NCBI RefSeq assembly: GCF_900046455.1
Contig: NZ_FCOT01000012.1
Span: 730,017 to 794,016, forward strand
Direction of reading: 5' to 3'
DNA: 64,000 nucleotides
Source of the DNA: Cellulomonas timonensis
GTDB taxonomy: Bacteria > Actinomycetota > Actinomycetes > Actinomycetales > Cellulomonadaceae
This document shows, piece by piece, positions 1-7,643 of the stretch; position 1 is the first letter of the stretch; every line of letters starts with the position of its first letter. Position numbers and translations under genes: made by a program. Under the pieces are notes generated by a model. It was not told the origin of the DNA and did no database searches. It worked only from the letters and a program-made list of their open reading frames with translations.

Positions 1-275
1 GACGCCTGGATCAGCTCGTCGATCCACGCTCGCTGCGTGGCGTCGATCTCAGTGAACACACCCCGCTCGAACCGCACGATGCGCAGCAGAAGTCGCGGGT
101 CGTCCAGGTCCGCACGGAAGGCGCGCCCACGCCGCTCGGACTCCTTCGCCTCGTACAGCGGAAGCCAGGGAGCACCCGCGACGGACTGCTGCATCCGGAC
201 GTCGACGAAGGCCATCAGTCCTGCCGCCAGTACGTCCAGCCCGCGCCCTTGGCGTTCCTTCTGGGTGAGCTTCAT
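1..275 (-). CDS. Swt1-like HEPN-domain protein (N-terminal fragment)
   Basis: The reading frame is open for 91 codons from an ATG at 273-275 and runs off the left edge, so only the N-terminus is visible. A purine-rich ribosome site (AGGAG and GAAGGA) precedes the start. The protein begins MKLTQKERQGRGLDVLAAGL and later has DPRLLLRIVRFERGVF followed by TEIDATQRAWIDELI. This matches my memory of the Swt1-type HEPN region at the N-terminus of large ATPase or helicase defence proteins: a helical start, then an RxW/ELR-like segment. HEPN domains in such proteins are often RNases, but the catalytic Rx4-6H motif would lie beyond the edge. It is transcribed away from the type I restriction genes, consistent with a defence island. 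The family call is by pattern recognition and is moderate. Confidence 0.5.
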   Translation of the reverse strand, partial: MKLTQKERQGRGLDVLAAGLMAFVDVRMQQSVAGAPWLPLYEAKESERRGRAFRADLDDPRLLLRIVRFERGVFTEIDATQRAWIDELIQA

Positions 276-503
276 CAGTCCTTCACTCCTGTGTGTCGCC
301 GCGTGCGATCGAGGGCGTCGCACCGCGCGGTGAGACAGCCTCTCAGCGCTGCGCGACCGCTCGACGGACTATCGCCCGAATGGCGTAGCGGAGAGGCGCC
401 AGCCGAGACGGGTACGACGACGCGCGCGTCACGGGAAGGGCGGCGGTCTGAGGCAGACTGCTCCACAACAACCCCGCACAGCTCAGCAGTGGAGGCACGC
501 CCG

Positions 504-2495
504 GTGAACGGCTACAACGACATGGTCGGGTTCATCTGGTCGGTCGCCGACCTGCTCCGCGGGGACTACAAGCAGGCGGAGTACGGCAAGGTCATCCTGC
601 CGCTCACCGTCCTGCGGCGACTGGACTGCGTGCTGGAGCCCACCAAGCCCGCTGTCCTGGCCAAGGTGAAGGCCCTCGGCGAGGGTGTCGGCAACGTCGA
701 CCCGATCCTGCGCCGCGCGGCGGGGCAGCCGTTCTACAACGTCTCGCCGCTGGACTTCCGTGGGCTGCTCGCCGACCCGGAGCACATCGCCCGCTCGCTC
801 CGCCTGTACATCGACGCGTTCTCGCCTGGCGCCGTCGAGGTGCTGGACAAGTACGGGTTCGACGCCCAGATCACGAAGCTGGACGAGGCCGGGCTGCTGT
901 ACCAAGTAGTCGCGCGGTTCGCGGATGTCGACCTGCACCCGGACAAGGTCACCAACCTGCAGATGGGCTACCTCTTCGAGGAGCTGATCCGCAAGTTCAG
1001 CGAGGCGGGCAACGAGACCGCCGGGGAGCACTTCACCCCGCGCGAGGTCATCCGCCTCATGGTCAACCTGCTGCTGGATGACGACGACTCGACCCTCGCA
1101 ACCCCCGGCATCGTCAAGACCATCTACGACCCCGCCTGCGGGACCGGCGGCATGCTCTCCACCGCCGAGGACTGGATCCGCGAGCACAACCCCGCCGCGA
1201 ACCTCGAGCTGTTCGGCCAGGAGCTCAACCCCGAGACCTACGCCGTCTGCCGTTCGGACATGATGCTCAAGGGCCACAACGCCCAGAACATCGCCCTCGG
1301 CAACTCGTTCTCGCACGACGCACACGCAGACAAGTCCTTCGACTACATGCTCGCCAATCCACCGTTCGGGGTCGAGTGGAAGAAGGTCCAGACGTTTGTC
1401 GAGGACGAGGCCGCCCGCGGCTACGCCGGCCGGTTCGGCGCCGGCACCCCGCGCATCAACGACGGCTCCCTGCTGTTCCTGCAGCACATGATCGCCAAGA
1501 TGAAGCCGCTCTCCGAGGGTGGCTCCCGCCTGGCGATCGTCTTCAACGGCTCGCCGCTGTTCACCGGCGCCGCCGGCTCCGGGGAGTCGGAGATCCGCCG
1601 CTGGATCTTGGAGAACGACTGGCTCGAGGGCATCGTCGCCCTGCCTGACCAGCTTTTCTACAACACCGGGATCTCCACCTACTTTTGGATCCTCTCCAAC
1701 CGCAAACGCCCCGAGCACAAGGGCCAGGTCGTCCTGCTTGACGCACGCGACCAGTTCACCAAGATGCGCAAGTCCCTCGGCGACAAGCGCAAGGAGACCT
1801 CGCCCGATCAGATCGCGCAGATCACCCGCTGGTACGCCGACGCCCTCGACACCGCCGCCGACCCCGAGAGCCCCGACCACGCACGCGTCAAGGTGCTCCC
1901 GACGACGGCGTTCGGGTACCAGCGCATCACCGTTGAACGTCCGTTGCGCCTGCGTTTCGAGGTGACCGACGACGCCATCGAGACGGTGCGCGCGAGCAAG
2001 CCGTTCCGGGCGCTCGCGCCGGCCGACCAGGAGCGACTGACCGCGGCGCTGGGCCTGCTCCTTCCCGATGGTGGAGCCGAGGTCGACGGCAGCACCCGCA
2101 AGACCTTCCAGGCAGGGCTCAAGGCCGCGCTCGTCTCACACGGCGCACCGACGTTCGCCGCGCTCGACAAGGTCCTGTGGGCCGCAGTGTCCACGCCCGA
2201 CCCTGAGGGCGAGCTGCAGACCGACCGCCACGGCCACCCGTTGCCCGACCCCGATCTGCGGGACAACGAGAACGTCCCTCTCGGCGAGGACGTCGACGAC
2301 TACCTCGCCCGCGAGGTCCTGCCCCACGTCCCCGACGCCTGGATCGATCACACCAAGACCAAGACCGGGTACGAGATCCCCTTCACCCGGCACTTCTACG
2401 TGTACACGCCACCGCGTCCGCTCGCGGAGATCGACGCGGAGCTCAAGGCCCTCGAGGCCGAGATCCAGCGGCTGCTGGGCGAGGTGACGGCGTGA
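504..2495 (+). CDS. hsdM: Type I restriction-modification DNA methyltransferase subunit HsdM
   Basis: This is the N6-adenine methyltransferase and modification subunit of a type I R-M complex (two M, one S, two R). The GTG at 504 is chosen because GGAGG at 491-495 lies eight bases upstream; the open frame extends further left but without a ribosome site. The 663-aa product has an HsdM N-terminal helical domain (about residues 1-130), then the SAM-dependent domain. Motif I, DPACGTGG, is near residue 209 and the catalytic NPPF motif near residue 284. Adenine-N6 methylation of a bipartite site is the family activity; the site itself comes from HsdS. The stop overlaps the hsdS start (TGATG), so the two are probably translationally coupled. 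Confidence 0.95.
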   Translation: MNGYNDMVGFIWSVADLLRGDYKQAEYGKVILPLTVLRRLDCVLEPTKPAVLAKVKALGEGVGNVDPILRRAAGQPFYNVSPLDFRGLLADPEHIARSLRLYIDAFSPGAVEVLDKYGFDAQITKLDEAGLLYQVVARFADVDLHPDKVTNLQMGYLFEELIRKFSEAGNETAGEHFTPREVIRLMVNLLLDDDDSTLATPGIVKTIYDPACGTGGMLSTAEDWIREHNPAANLELFGQELNPETYAVCRSDMMLKGHNAQNIALGNSFSHDAHADKSFDYMLANPPFGVEWKKVQTFVEDEAARGYAGRFGAGTPRINDGSLLFLQHMIAKMKPLSEGGSRLAIVFNGSPLFTGAAGSGESEIRRWILENDWLEGIVALPDQLFYNTGISTYFWILSNRKRPEHKGQVVLLDARDQFTKMRKSLGDKRKETSPDQIAQITRWYADALDTAADPESPDHARVKVLPTTAFGYQRITVERPLRLRFEVTDDAIETVRASKPFRALAPADQERLTAALGLLLPDGGAEVDGSTRKTFQAGLKAALVSHGAPTFAALDKVLWAAVSTPDPEGELQTDRHGHPLPDPDLRDNENVPLGEDVDDYLAREVLPHVPDAWIDHTKTKTGYEIPFTRHFYVYTPPRPLAEIDAELKALEAEIQRLLGEVTA

Positions 2496-3715
2496 TGGAG
2501 ACCATCCCCCTCCGTCACCTAGCGGAAGTCAACCCGCGCACAGTGGAATTCGATCGGCTTTCCGACGACGATGAAGTGACCTTCTTGCCGCTAGAGACAG
2601 TCTGGGCCGACGGCCATGCGGACTTCTCCCGGCGTCGCCCCAAGACCGACGTCTCGACCGGGTATACACGGTTTCGAACAGGCGATGTGCTCGTGCCCAA
2701 AGTTACCCCCACGTTTCAAGCAGGCCGAGTAGCGATTGCCGATCTCGACACACCCGCAGGCGCAGGCACAACCGAACTTCATATCATTCGCGCTCGACCC
2801 GGTCTCAGCGATCCACGCTTCCTTGGATACGTGTGCCGCTCGGCCCCGTTTCTATCTGAGGGCGTCTCCGCATTTCAAGGGGTTGCGGGCCTACAGCGTG
2901 TGCCTGACGAGTATCTCCGATCCTTTCCTGTAGCCGACCTAGACCTCGACGAGCAGCGCCGCATCGCCGACTTCCTCGACGCCGAGACCGGGCAGATGGA
3001 TCGTCTCCTTGCCCTCCGAAGGCGCCAGGCAGCAGCAGTGGTCGACCGAACCCAACGCGCGCTCGACGACCTGTTCATCAGGCCTCAATTACCGACAACG
3101 CGGCTCAAGCACCTTCTGAGGCAACGACTGTCCTACGGAGTCCTCGTTCCTCGCTTCATCGACGACGGTGGCGTCCGGCTGATTCGAGTGAACGATCTCG
3201 TAGACCTCCCTGCGCGAGCGGAGCAACTGGCTCAGATAGACCGGCGACAATCTCTCGAGTATGCCCGCACCGTCGTGGCAGAAGGCGATCTCCTCGTGTC
3301 AGTGGTTGGCACTGTCGGCCGATCCGCCGTCGTGCCATCCGTAGTGGCCGGCTCGAACATTGCCAGGGCCGTAGCCCGCCTCCAGCCCGCACACACCATC
3401 GGGTCGAGAGTCCTTTGGCTGTGGACGCAGTCGGCGGATTTCAAGCGCCAGGTGGAGCTCGCTACCGAAGGGGACACTGCTCAACCGACATTGAATGTCG
3501 GCGACCTCGGCAACTTCGTGATTGCACTGCCGACAGAACGCTCGTCGCGCGATTCGCTCACAACGGAAGCTGCCACTGCAGTCAAGGTGCGCGACGAACT
3601 GCTTTCGGCGAATGCCAGGCAAGCGTCGCTCATATCGATGCGCCGCCAAGCGCTTATCACTGCTGCCGTCACGGGTCAGATCGATGTGACCACCGCCGGG
3701 AACGCGACACCGTGA
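2495..3715 (+). CDS. hsdS: Type I restriction-modification specificity subunit HsdS
   Basis: This is the DNA sequence-recognition subunit. The 406-aa protein shows the usual two-part layout: a first target-recognition domain (about residues 1-150), a conserved helical spacer with DEQRRIADFLDAETGQMDRL, a second target-recognition domain (about 195-350), and a closing helix with MRRQALITAAVTGQIDV. An in-frame GTG at 2492 is the alternative start; ATG at 2495 gives the classical TGATG overlap with hsdM. Codon use is visibly less GC-biased than in neighbouring genes, with many A/T third positions, as expected for exchanged specificity subunits. The next gene starts inside its stop codon (GTGA). 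The recognition sequence cannot be read from the protein. Confidence 0.93.
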   Translation: METIPLRHLAEVNPRTVEFDRLSDDDEVTFLPLETVWADGHADFSRRRPKTDVSTGYTRFRTGDVLVPKVTPTFQAGRVAIADLDTPAGAGTTELHIIRARPGLSDPRFLGYVCRSAPFLSEGVSAFQGVAGLQRVPDEYLRSFPVADLDLDEQRRIADFLDAETGQMDRLLALRRRQAAAVVDRTQRALDDLFIRPQLPTTRLKHLLRQRLSYGVLVPRFIDDGGVRLIRVNDLVDLPARAEQLAQIDRRQSLEYARTVVAEGDLLVSVVGTVGRSAVVPSVVAGSNIARAVARLQPAHTIGSRVLWLWTQSADFKRQVELATEGDTAQPTLNVGDLGNFVIALPTERSSRDSLTTEAATAVKVRDELLSANARQASLISMRRQALITAAVTGQIDVTTAGNATP

Positions 3716-4404
3716 CTGCAGCAGGGCTCGCGATCCCGTCGACGCTCACACCCTCCGGCCGCACTCACGCTGTTCCGTATCTGCGGGACTACTTCGCGCC
3801 GGTCACCTCGGCGGCCGGGTACACAGGTTCTCGGTTCGAGCGGCTCGGTGGCGGTGGCGACCGGCCGGCCGTCGCGTACCAATTCACGCCCGAAGACCTC
3901 GTCGCCGTGACGCTGCTCTCGGTCGAGGTGCCTGGCCGCGCAGCACTCGAGATCCTCGAGCGCCGCCGCTCACGGCTGCACGAGCTGCTTCGTCAGATCC
4001 CCACCGACCTGGACCTCGTCGATGTCGAGCCTGACGCGATCAGACCTGAGTGGGCGCCCTGGCGGCTCGAGACCGAGCTGCGGTCGATCCCCGGCCTGGG
4101 CCCGACGACGGTCAGCAAGCTCCTCCCCCGCAAGCGCCCCCGCCTCATCCCGGTCTACGACTCCGTGGTCCAGGAGCTCGTCCAGCCCATCGGCGGGTTC
4201 TGGGCGTCACTGAACGCGGCTCTGCGCGCCGACGACCGCGCCCTGCAGCGGCACCTCGTCGACCTCCGCGAAGAGTCGGGCATCGGCGAGGACATCTCGC
4301 CGCTCCGAGTCTTCGATGTCGTGGCCTGGAGGACGGGCAAGGACTCGATCGCCCGGACGTCGGCAGGGGCAATCAACCTTCATTCGCCGGGTGCCGATAA
4401 CTGA
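3712..4404 (+). CDS. DUF6308-like protein inside the restriction operon
   Basis: A 230-aa protein starting at a GTG that overlaps the hsdS stop (GTGA), so it is almost certainly co-translated with hsdS. The frame is open further upstream, but inside hsdS. The middle segment FTPEDLVAVTLLSVEVP and the later SIPGLGPTTVSKLLPRKRP recall the uncharacterised actinobacterial DUF6308 family. GLGPTTVSKLL looks like a helix-hairpin-helix DNA-binding element. That is followed by RLIPVYDSVVQELV, as in HhH-containing repair or glycosylase-like folds. No catalytic motif is evident. Its position suggests an accessory to the R-M complex or a regulator; that is inference. The family name is from memory. Confidence 0.7.
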   Translation: MTAAGLAIPSTLTPSGRTHAVPYLRDYFAPVTSAAGYTGSRFERLGGGGDRPAVAYQFTPEDLVAVTLLSVEVPGRAALEILERRRSRLHELLRQIPTDLDLVDVEPDAIRPEWAPWRLETELRSIPGLGPTTVSKLLPRKRPRLIPVYDSVVQELVQPIGGFWASLNAALRADDRALQRHLVDLREESGIGEDISPLRVFDVVAWRTGKDSIARTSAGAINLHSPGADN

Positions 4405-4435
4405 CGCGAGATGTCGCCGGACGAGAGGACAGGTC

Positions 4436-5743
4436 GTGAGCGGGTACGCCGTTGTGGACGTCGAGACCACCGGGCTGTTCCCGGGTGGCCGCGACCGCAT
4501 CGTGGAGATCGCCGTCGTGCAGGTCTCGCCAGGCGGCGAGGTCGAGGCGTCGTGGGCGACCCTGGTCAACCCCCAGCGCGACCTCGGGCCGCAGCACATC
4601 CACGGGATCCGCGCCTCCGACGTGCTGACCGCGCCGACGTTCGCGCAGATCGCCGGCACGCTGTCGGCACTGCTCGTCGGGCGCGTGTTCGTCGCCCACA
4701 ACGCGTCGTTCGACAGGCGGTTCGTCCAACACGAGTTCAGCACCCTCGGGCACGACGTGCCGCTCGTCGCCGAGACCACGCTGTGCACCATGCAGTGGTC
4801 TTCTCGGCTGCTGCCGCACGCGCCGCGCTCCCTCGCCGGGTGCTGCGCGACGGCCGGCATCACGCTCACCGACGCGCATGAGGCGCTCGCCGACGCAACA
4901 GTGACCGCCTCGCTGCTGCGGCACTACCTGCACAAGGCCGGGATGCCCTCCGGGGCACGAGGACGCAGCCTTCTGGGCAGCAGCATGCCGGTGTGGCAGC
5001 CCCCATGGGCAGACACCGTGGAGCTCGCCAAGACCGCCCTGTGGCCGAGGATCCCCGCAAAGGACATCGCGTGCGTGCGGCGCGGGTCAGCCGCCGAACG
5101 ACAGACTCCGTTCCTCGCCCGGCTCGTCGACCACCTGCCTCGGACGGCCGAGACGTGGGAGTGCGAGCAGTACCTCGCGCTGGTGGACCGTGCGCTGCTG
5201 GACCGGGTCGTGTCCGTCCGCGAGCAGGAGGGCCTGGCGCGTGCGTCCGTCGAGCTGGGGATCGACCGGCCCACGGCACTGCAACTCCACCGCACCTACC
5301 TCGACGCGCTCGCCCGCACTGCATGGGCAGACGGTGTCGTCACCGACGACGAGGTTGAGGACCTGTGTGCCGTCGCCACCCTGCTCAGCCTCTCGGCCGA
5401 CGACGTCGACCGGGCGCTGTCGTCCGCGTCCACGGGTCCCGTGGTTCCGGGCACGGACGCCGAGTTCATCTCCCCGGCCCAGTTCCGACTTCGCGTCGGT
5501 GACCTGGTGGTCTTCACTGGGGACATGGTCGAGCCCCGTGACACCTGGGTCGGACGCGCCTCCCGCGCCGGGGTCGTGGCCCACCCGAGCGTCACCAAGA
5601 AGGTCGCCCTCGTCGTCGCCGCCGACCCGGACAGCCTGTCGGGGAAGGCGCGCAAGGCTGCCGACTACGGTATCCCGATCGTCACCGAGCACGCCTTCTC
5701 AGGGTTGCTCAAGGATCTCGTCGCGCGCCGCCCCGCACCGTGA
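4436..5743 (+). CDS. DnaQ-like DEDDh 3'-5' exonuclease with C-terminal BRCT domain
   Basis: A 435-aa protein starting at GTG 4436 behind GAGAGGACAGG. The N-terminal domain (about 1-170) has the DEDDh exonuclease motifs: VVDVETTG (DxE), VAHNASFDRRF, and HEALADA carrying the last His and Asp. This fold is found in the DNA polymerase III epsilon subunit and stand-alone 3'-5' exonucleases. The middle part contains AWADGVVTDDEVEDL, reminiscent of a TerB-like acidic helical module. The C-terminal roughly 75 residues (LRVGDLVVFTGDMVEPRD to IPIVTEHAFSGLL) form a BRCT domain, as in NAD-dependent ligases. It lies 31 bases after the DUF6308-like gene. Processing of DNA ends in restriction or repair is plausible but not shown. 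Confidence 0.85.
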   Translation: MSGYAVVDVETTGLFPGGRDRIVEIAVVQVSPGGEVEASWATLVNPQRDLGPQHIHGIRASDVLTAPTFAQIAGTLSALLVGRVFVAHNASFDRRFVQHEFSTLGHDVPLVAETTLCTMQWSSRLLPHAPRSLAGCCATAGITLTDAHEALADATVTASLLRHYLHKAGMPSGARGRSLLGSSMPVWQPPWADTVELAKTALWPRIPAKDIACVRRGSAAERQTPFLARLVDHLPRTAETWECEQYLALVDRALLDRVVSVREQEGLARASVELGIDRPTALQLHRTYLDALARTAWADGVVTDDEVEDLCAVATLLSLSADDVDRALSSASTGPVVPGTDAEFISPAQFRLRVGDLVVFTGDMVEPRDTWVGRASRAGVVAHPSVTKKVALVVAADPDSLSGKARKAADYGIPIVTEHAFSGLLKDLVARRPAP

Positions 5744-5774
5744 ACTCTCGCGAATCAGGCGCAGATCGCGCCGC

Positions 5775-5814
5775 CTCACAACTCATCACCCAAACTCACA
5801 ACACGACTCACAAC
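5775..5814. repeat. Three CTCACAAC direct repeats upstream of the AlbA/GHKL gene
   Basis: The octamer CTCACAAC occurs at 5775-5782, 5795-5802 and 5807-5814 within the only sizeable gap (5744-5855) of the restriction operon. A TACGGT at 5822-5827 could be a -10 element, so the repeats would sit over the -35 region of an internal promoter. The downstream protein has a C-terminal ArsR-like winged helix, so autoregulation through these repeats is possible. Confidence 0.4.
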
Positions 5815-5855
5815 ATGCAAGTACGGTGTCGGCAACGCTGATGTGGGGAGCTGCG

Positions 5856-7643
5856 ATGCCGGGGTTGCAGAGCGAGGCCGACGACGCCGTGGCGCGCCTC
5901 CGGCTCGCGACGACGGATCTGCAGTGGGTCGAGGCGAAACGCGCTGAGCACGGCCCCCCGCAGAGCCTCGCCGAGACGGTGTCAGCCTTCGCCAACGCGG
6001 GGGGCGGATTGATCCTGCTCGGCCTCGACGAGGCCGCTGGGTTCACTCCCGTCGGCATCGACCCACGACGCCTCGCGGATGGCATCGCGCAGACGTGCGC
6101 GGATGCCGTCGAACCACCGATCCGCGCGCACGTCGACATCGTCGCGGTGGACGGCCAGCCCGTCGTGGCGGCCCGCATCGAAGAACTCCCCGCAGACCGC
6201 AAGCCCTGCTACGTCAAGACCCGGGGCATCGAACGCGGCTCGTACCTCCGCACGCATGACGGCGACCGCCGCCTCACGACCTACGAGGTGCACGTCCTCC
6301 ACGCGTCGCACGGTCAACCCCGGGACGACATGGCTCCCGTCGAGGGAGCGAGCCGCGCCGACCTGGACCCCGAGCTGGTGTCGGCGCTGGTGCGTCGGCT
6401 TCGCAGCACACGCGGCCCCGTGTTCACCCGGGCCAGCGATGACGAGATCCTCCGCATGGTCGGGGTGCTCACCACCGACGGCAGCCACGAGAAGGTGACG
6501 CTGGCTGGCCTGCTCGCCCTGGGCGTCTACCCCCAGCAGTACGTCCCGCAGCTCGACACGACGTTCGTGGTCTATCCCACGAACGATGGCGCGCCTCTGA
6601 GCGACGGCACGCGGTTCCTCGACAACCAGTCGATCGACGGCCCGATCCCCCACCAGGTCTCGTCGGCAGTCGATGCGTTGATGCGGAACATGCGACGGCG
6701 TTCCATCGTCGTCGGACTGGGGCGCGAGGACCGATGGGAGTACCCGACGGAGGCGCTGCGGGAGATCATCGCCAACGCGCTCATGCACCGGGACTACCAC
6801 CCGCTCGCGCACGGCACGCAGGTCAGGATCGAGCTCTACCCGGACCGGCTTGTGGTGACGAGCCCCGGTGGGCTCCATGGTCCGATCGCCACCGAGGACC
6901 TCCTCTCCGAGAGCGTCTCGTCATCACGCAACGCCGTCCTCGCCAAACTCCTCGAAGACGTGCAGATCCCGGGCACTGCCCGGACCGTCTGCGAGAACCG
7001 GGGCTCCGGCCTGCTCGCGACCGCAGCGATGCTGCGCTCTGCCGGGATGGAGCCGCCCATCCTCACCTCGGACGTCCGGTCGTTCCGCGTCGAACTGCGC
7101 AATCACGGACTGCTGGACGACGACGCCACGGCCTGGCTCTCCACGCTCGACACGATGTCGCTCAACGACCGCCAGCGCCTCGGCCTCGCCTACCTGCGGC
7201 GTCACGAGCAGCTCTCCAACGCCGGGTACCGGAGCCTCACCGGCTGCGACTCCCTCACGGCCACTCGCGAGCTGTCGGCGCTGGCCGCCAGCGGATTCAT
7301 CGACCGGACGAGCTCAGGACGATGGACGACCTGGCACCTGACCCCCGCGTTCGCGGCATCCACGCACTCCCCGCTCACTCTCAACCTGCCCACCCTCAGC
7401 GGAGCCCGCCCCGGCACCTCGAGCCGACGTGAGCAGGTCGTAGCCCTCCTCAGAGGTGGCCCGCGCTCCACCTCCGACCTCGCCACGACGCTTGGCCTGT
7501 CCCCTCAAGCAGTGCTGCGCCACCTCCGGATCCTGGAGGACGCCGGGATCGTCCGCCCGACGGCGGCCAGCCGCAGAAGCCCGCTGAACGCATGGACTCT
7601 CGTCGGCGGAGCCGCCGCGACGTCCACGGAAGGATCACGATGA
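5856..7643 (+). CDS. AlbA_2 (Schlafen-type) and GHKL ATPase domain protein with winged helix
   Basis: A 595-aa protein. ATG 5856 is preferred over the in-frame ATG at 5841 because GTGGGGAG lies just before it. Domain order: AlbA_2/Schlafen-type nucleic-acid domain (about 15-140, with LQWVEAKRA and FANAGGGLILLGLDE); a HATPase_c_4 region (about 285-395, with LREIIANALMHRDY and RGSGLLA); and a C-terminal winged helix (about 525-590) with LATTLGLSPQAVLRHLRILE, typical of ArsR-like repressors. Such proteins are usually annotated as ATP-dependent transcriptional regulators or helicase-like and are frequent inside restriction loci. Its stop overlaps the hsdR start (ATGA). The repeats just upstream are candidate binding sites. 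Role in defence is inference from position. Confidence 0.85.
   Translation: MPGLQSEADDAVARLRLATTDLQWVEAKRAEHGPPQSLAETVSAFANAGGGLILLGLDEAAGFTPVGIDPRRLADGIAQTCADAVEPPIRAHVDIVAVDGQPVVAARIEELPADRKPCYVKTRGIERGSYLRTHDGDRRLTTYEVHVLHASHGQPRDDMAPVEGASRADLDPELVSALVRRLRSTRGPVFTRASDDEILRMVGVLTTDGSHEKVTLAGLLALGVYPQQYVPQLDTTFVVYPTNDGAPLSDGTRFLDNQSIDGPIPHQVSSAVDALMRNMRRRSIVVGLGREDRWEYPTEALREIIANALMHRDYHPLAHGTQVRIELYPDRLVVTSPGGLHGPIATEDLLSESVSSSRNAVLAKLLEDVQIPGTARTVCENRGSGLLATAAMLRSAGMEPPILTSDVRSFRVELRNHGLLDDDATAWLSTLDTMSLNDRQRLGLAYLRRHEQLSNAGYRSLTGCDSLTATRELSALAASGFIDRTSSGRWTTWHLTPAFAASTHSPLTLNLPTLSGARPGTSSRREQVVALLRGGPRSTSDLATTLGLSPQAVLRHLRILEDAGIVRPTAASRRSPLNAWTLVGGAAATSTEGSR

Noticed and set aside
483-1880. 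465-codon open frame on the strand opposite hsdM
   Set aside because: It is a mirror frame of hsdM with composition dominated by Val, Gly, Asp and Glu and no family features. The same applies to long opposite-strand frames over other genes, for example 15270-16709 and 19524-21668.
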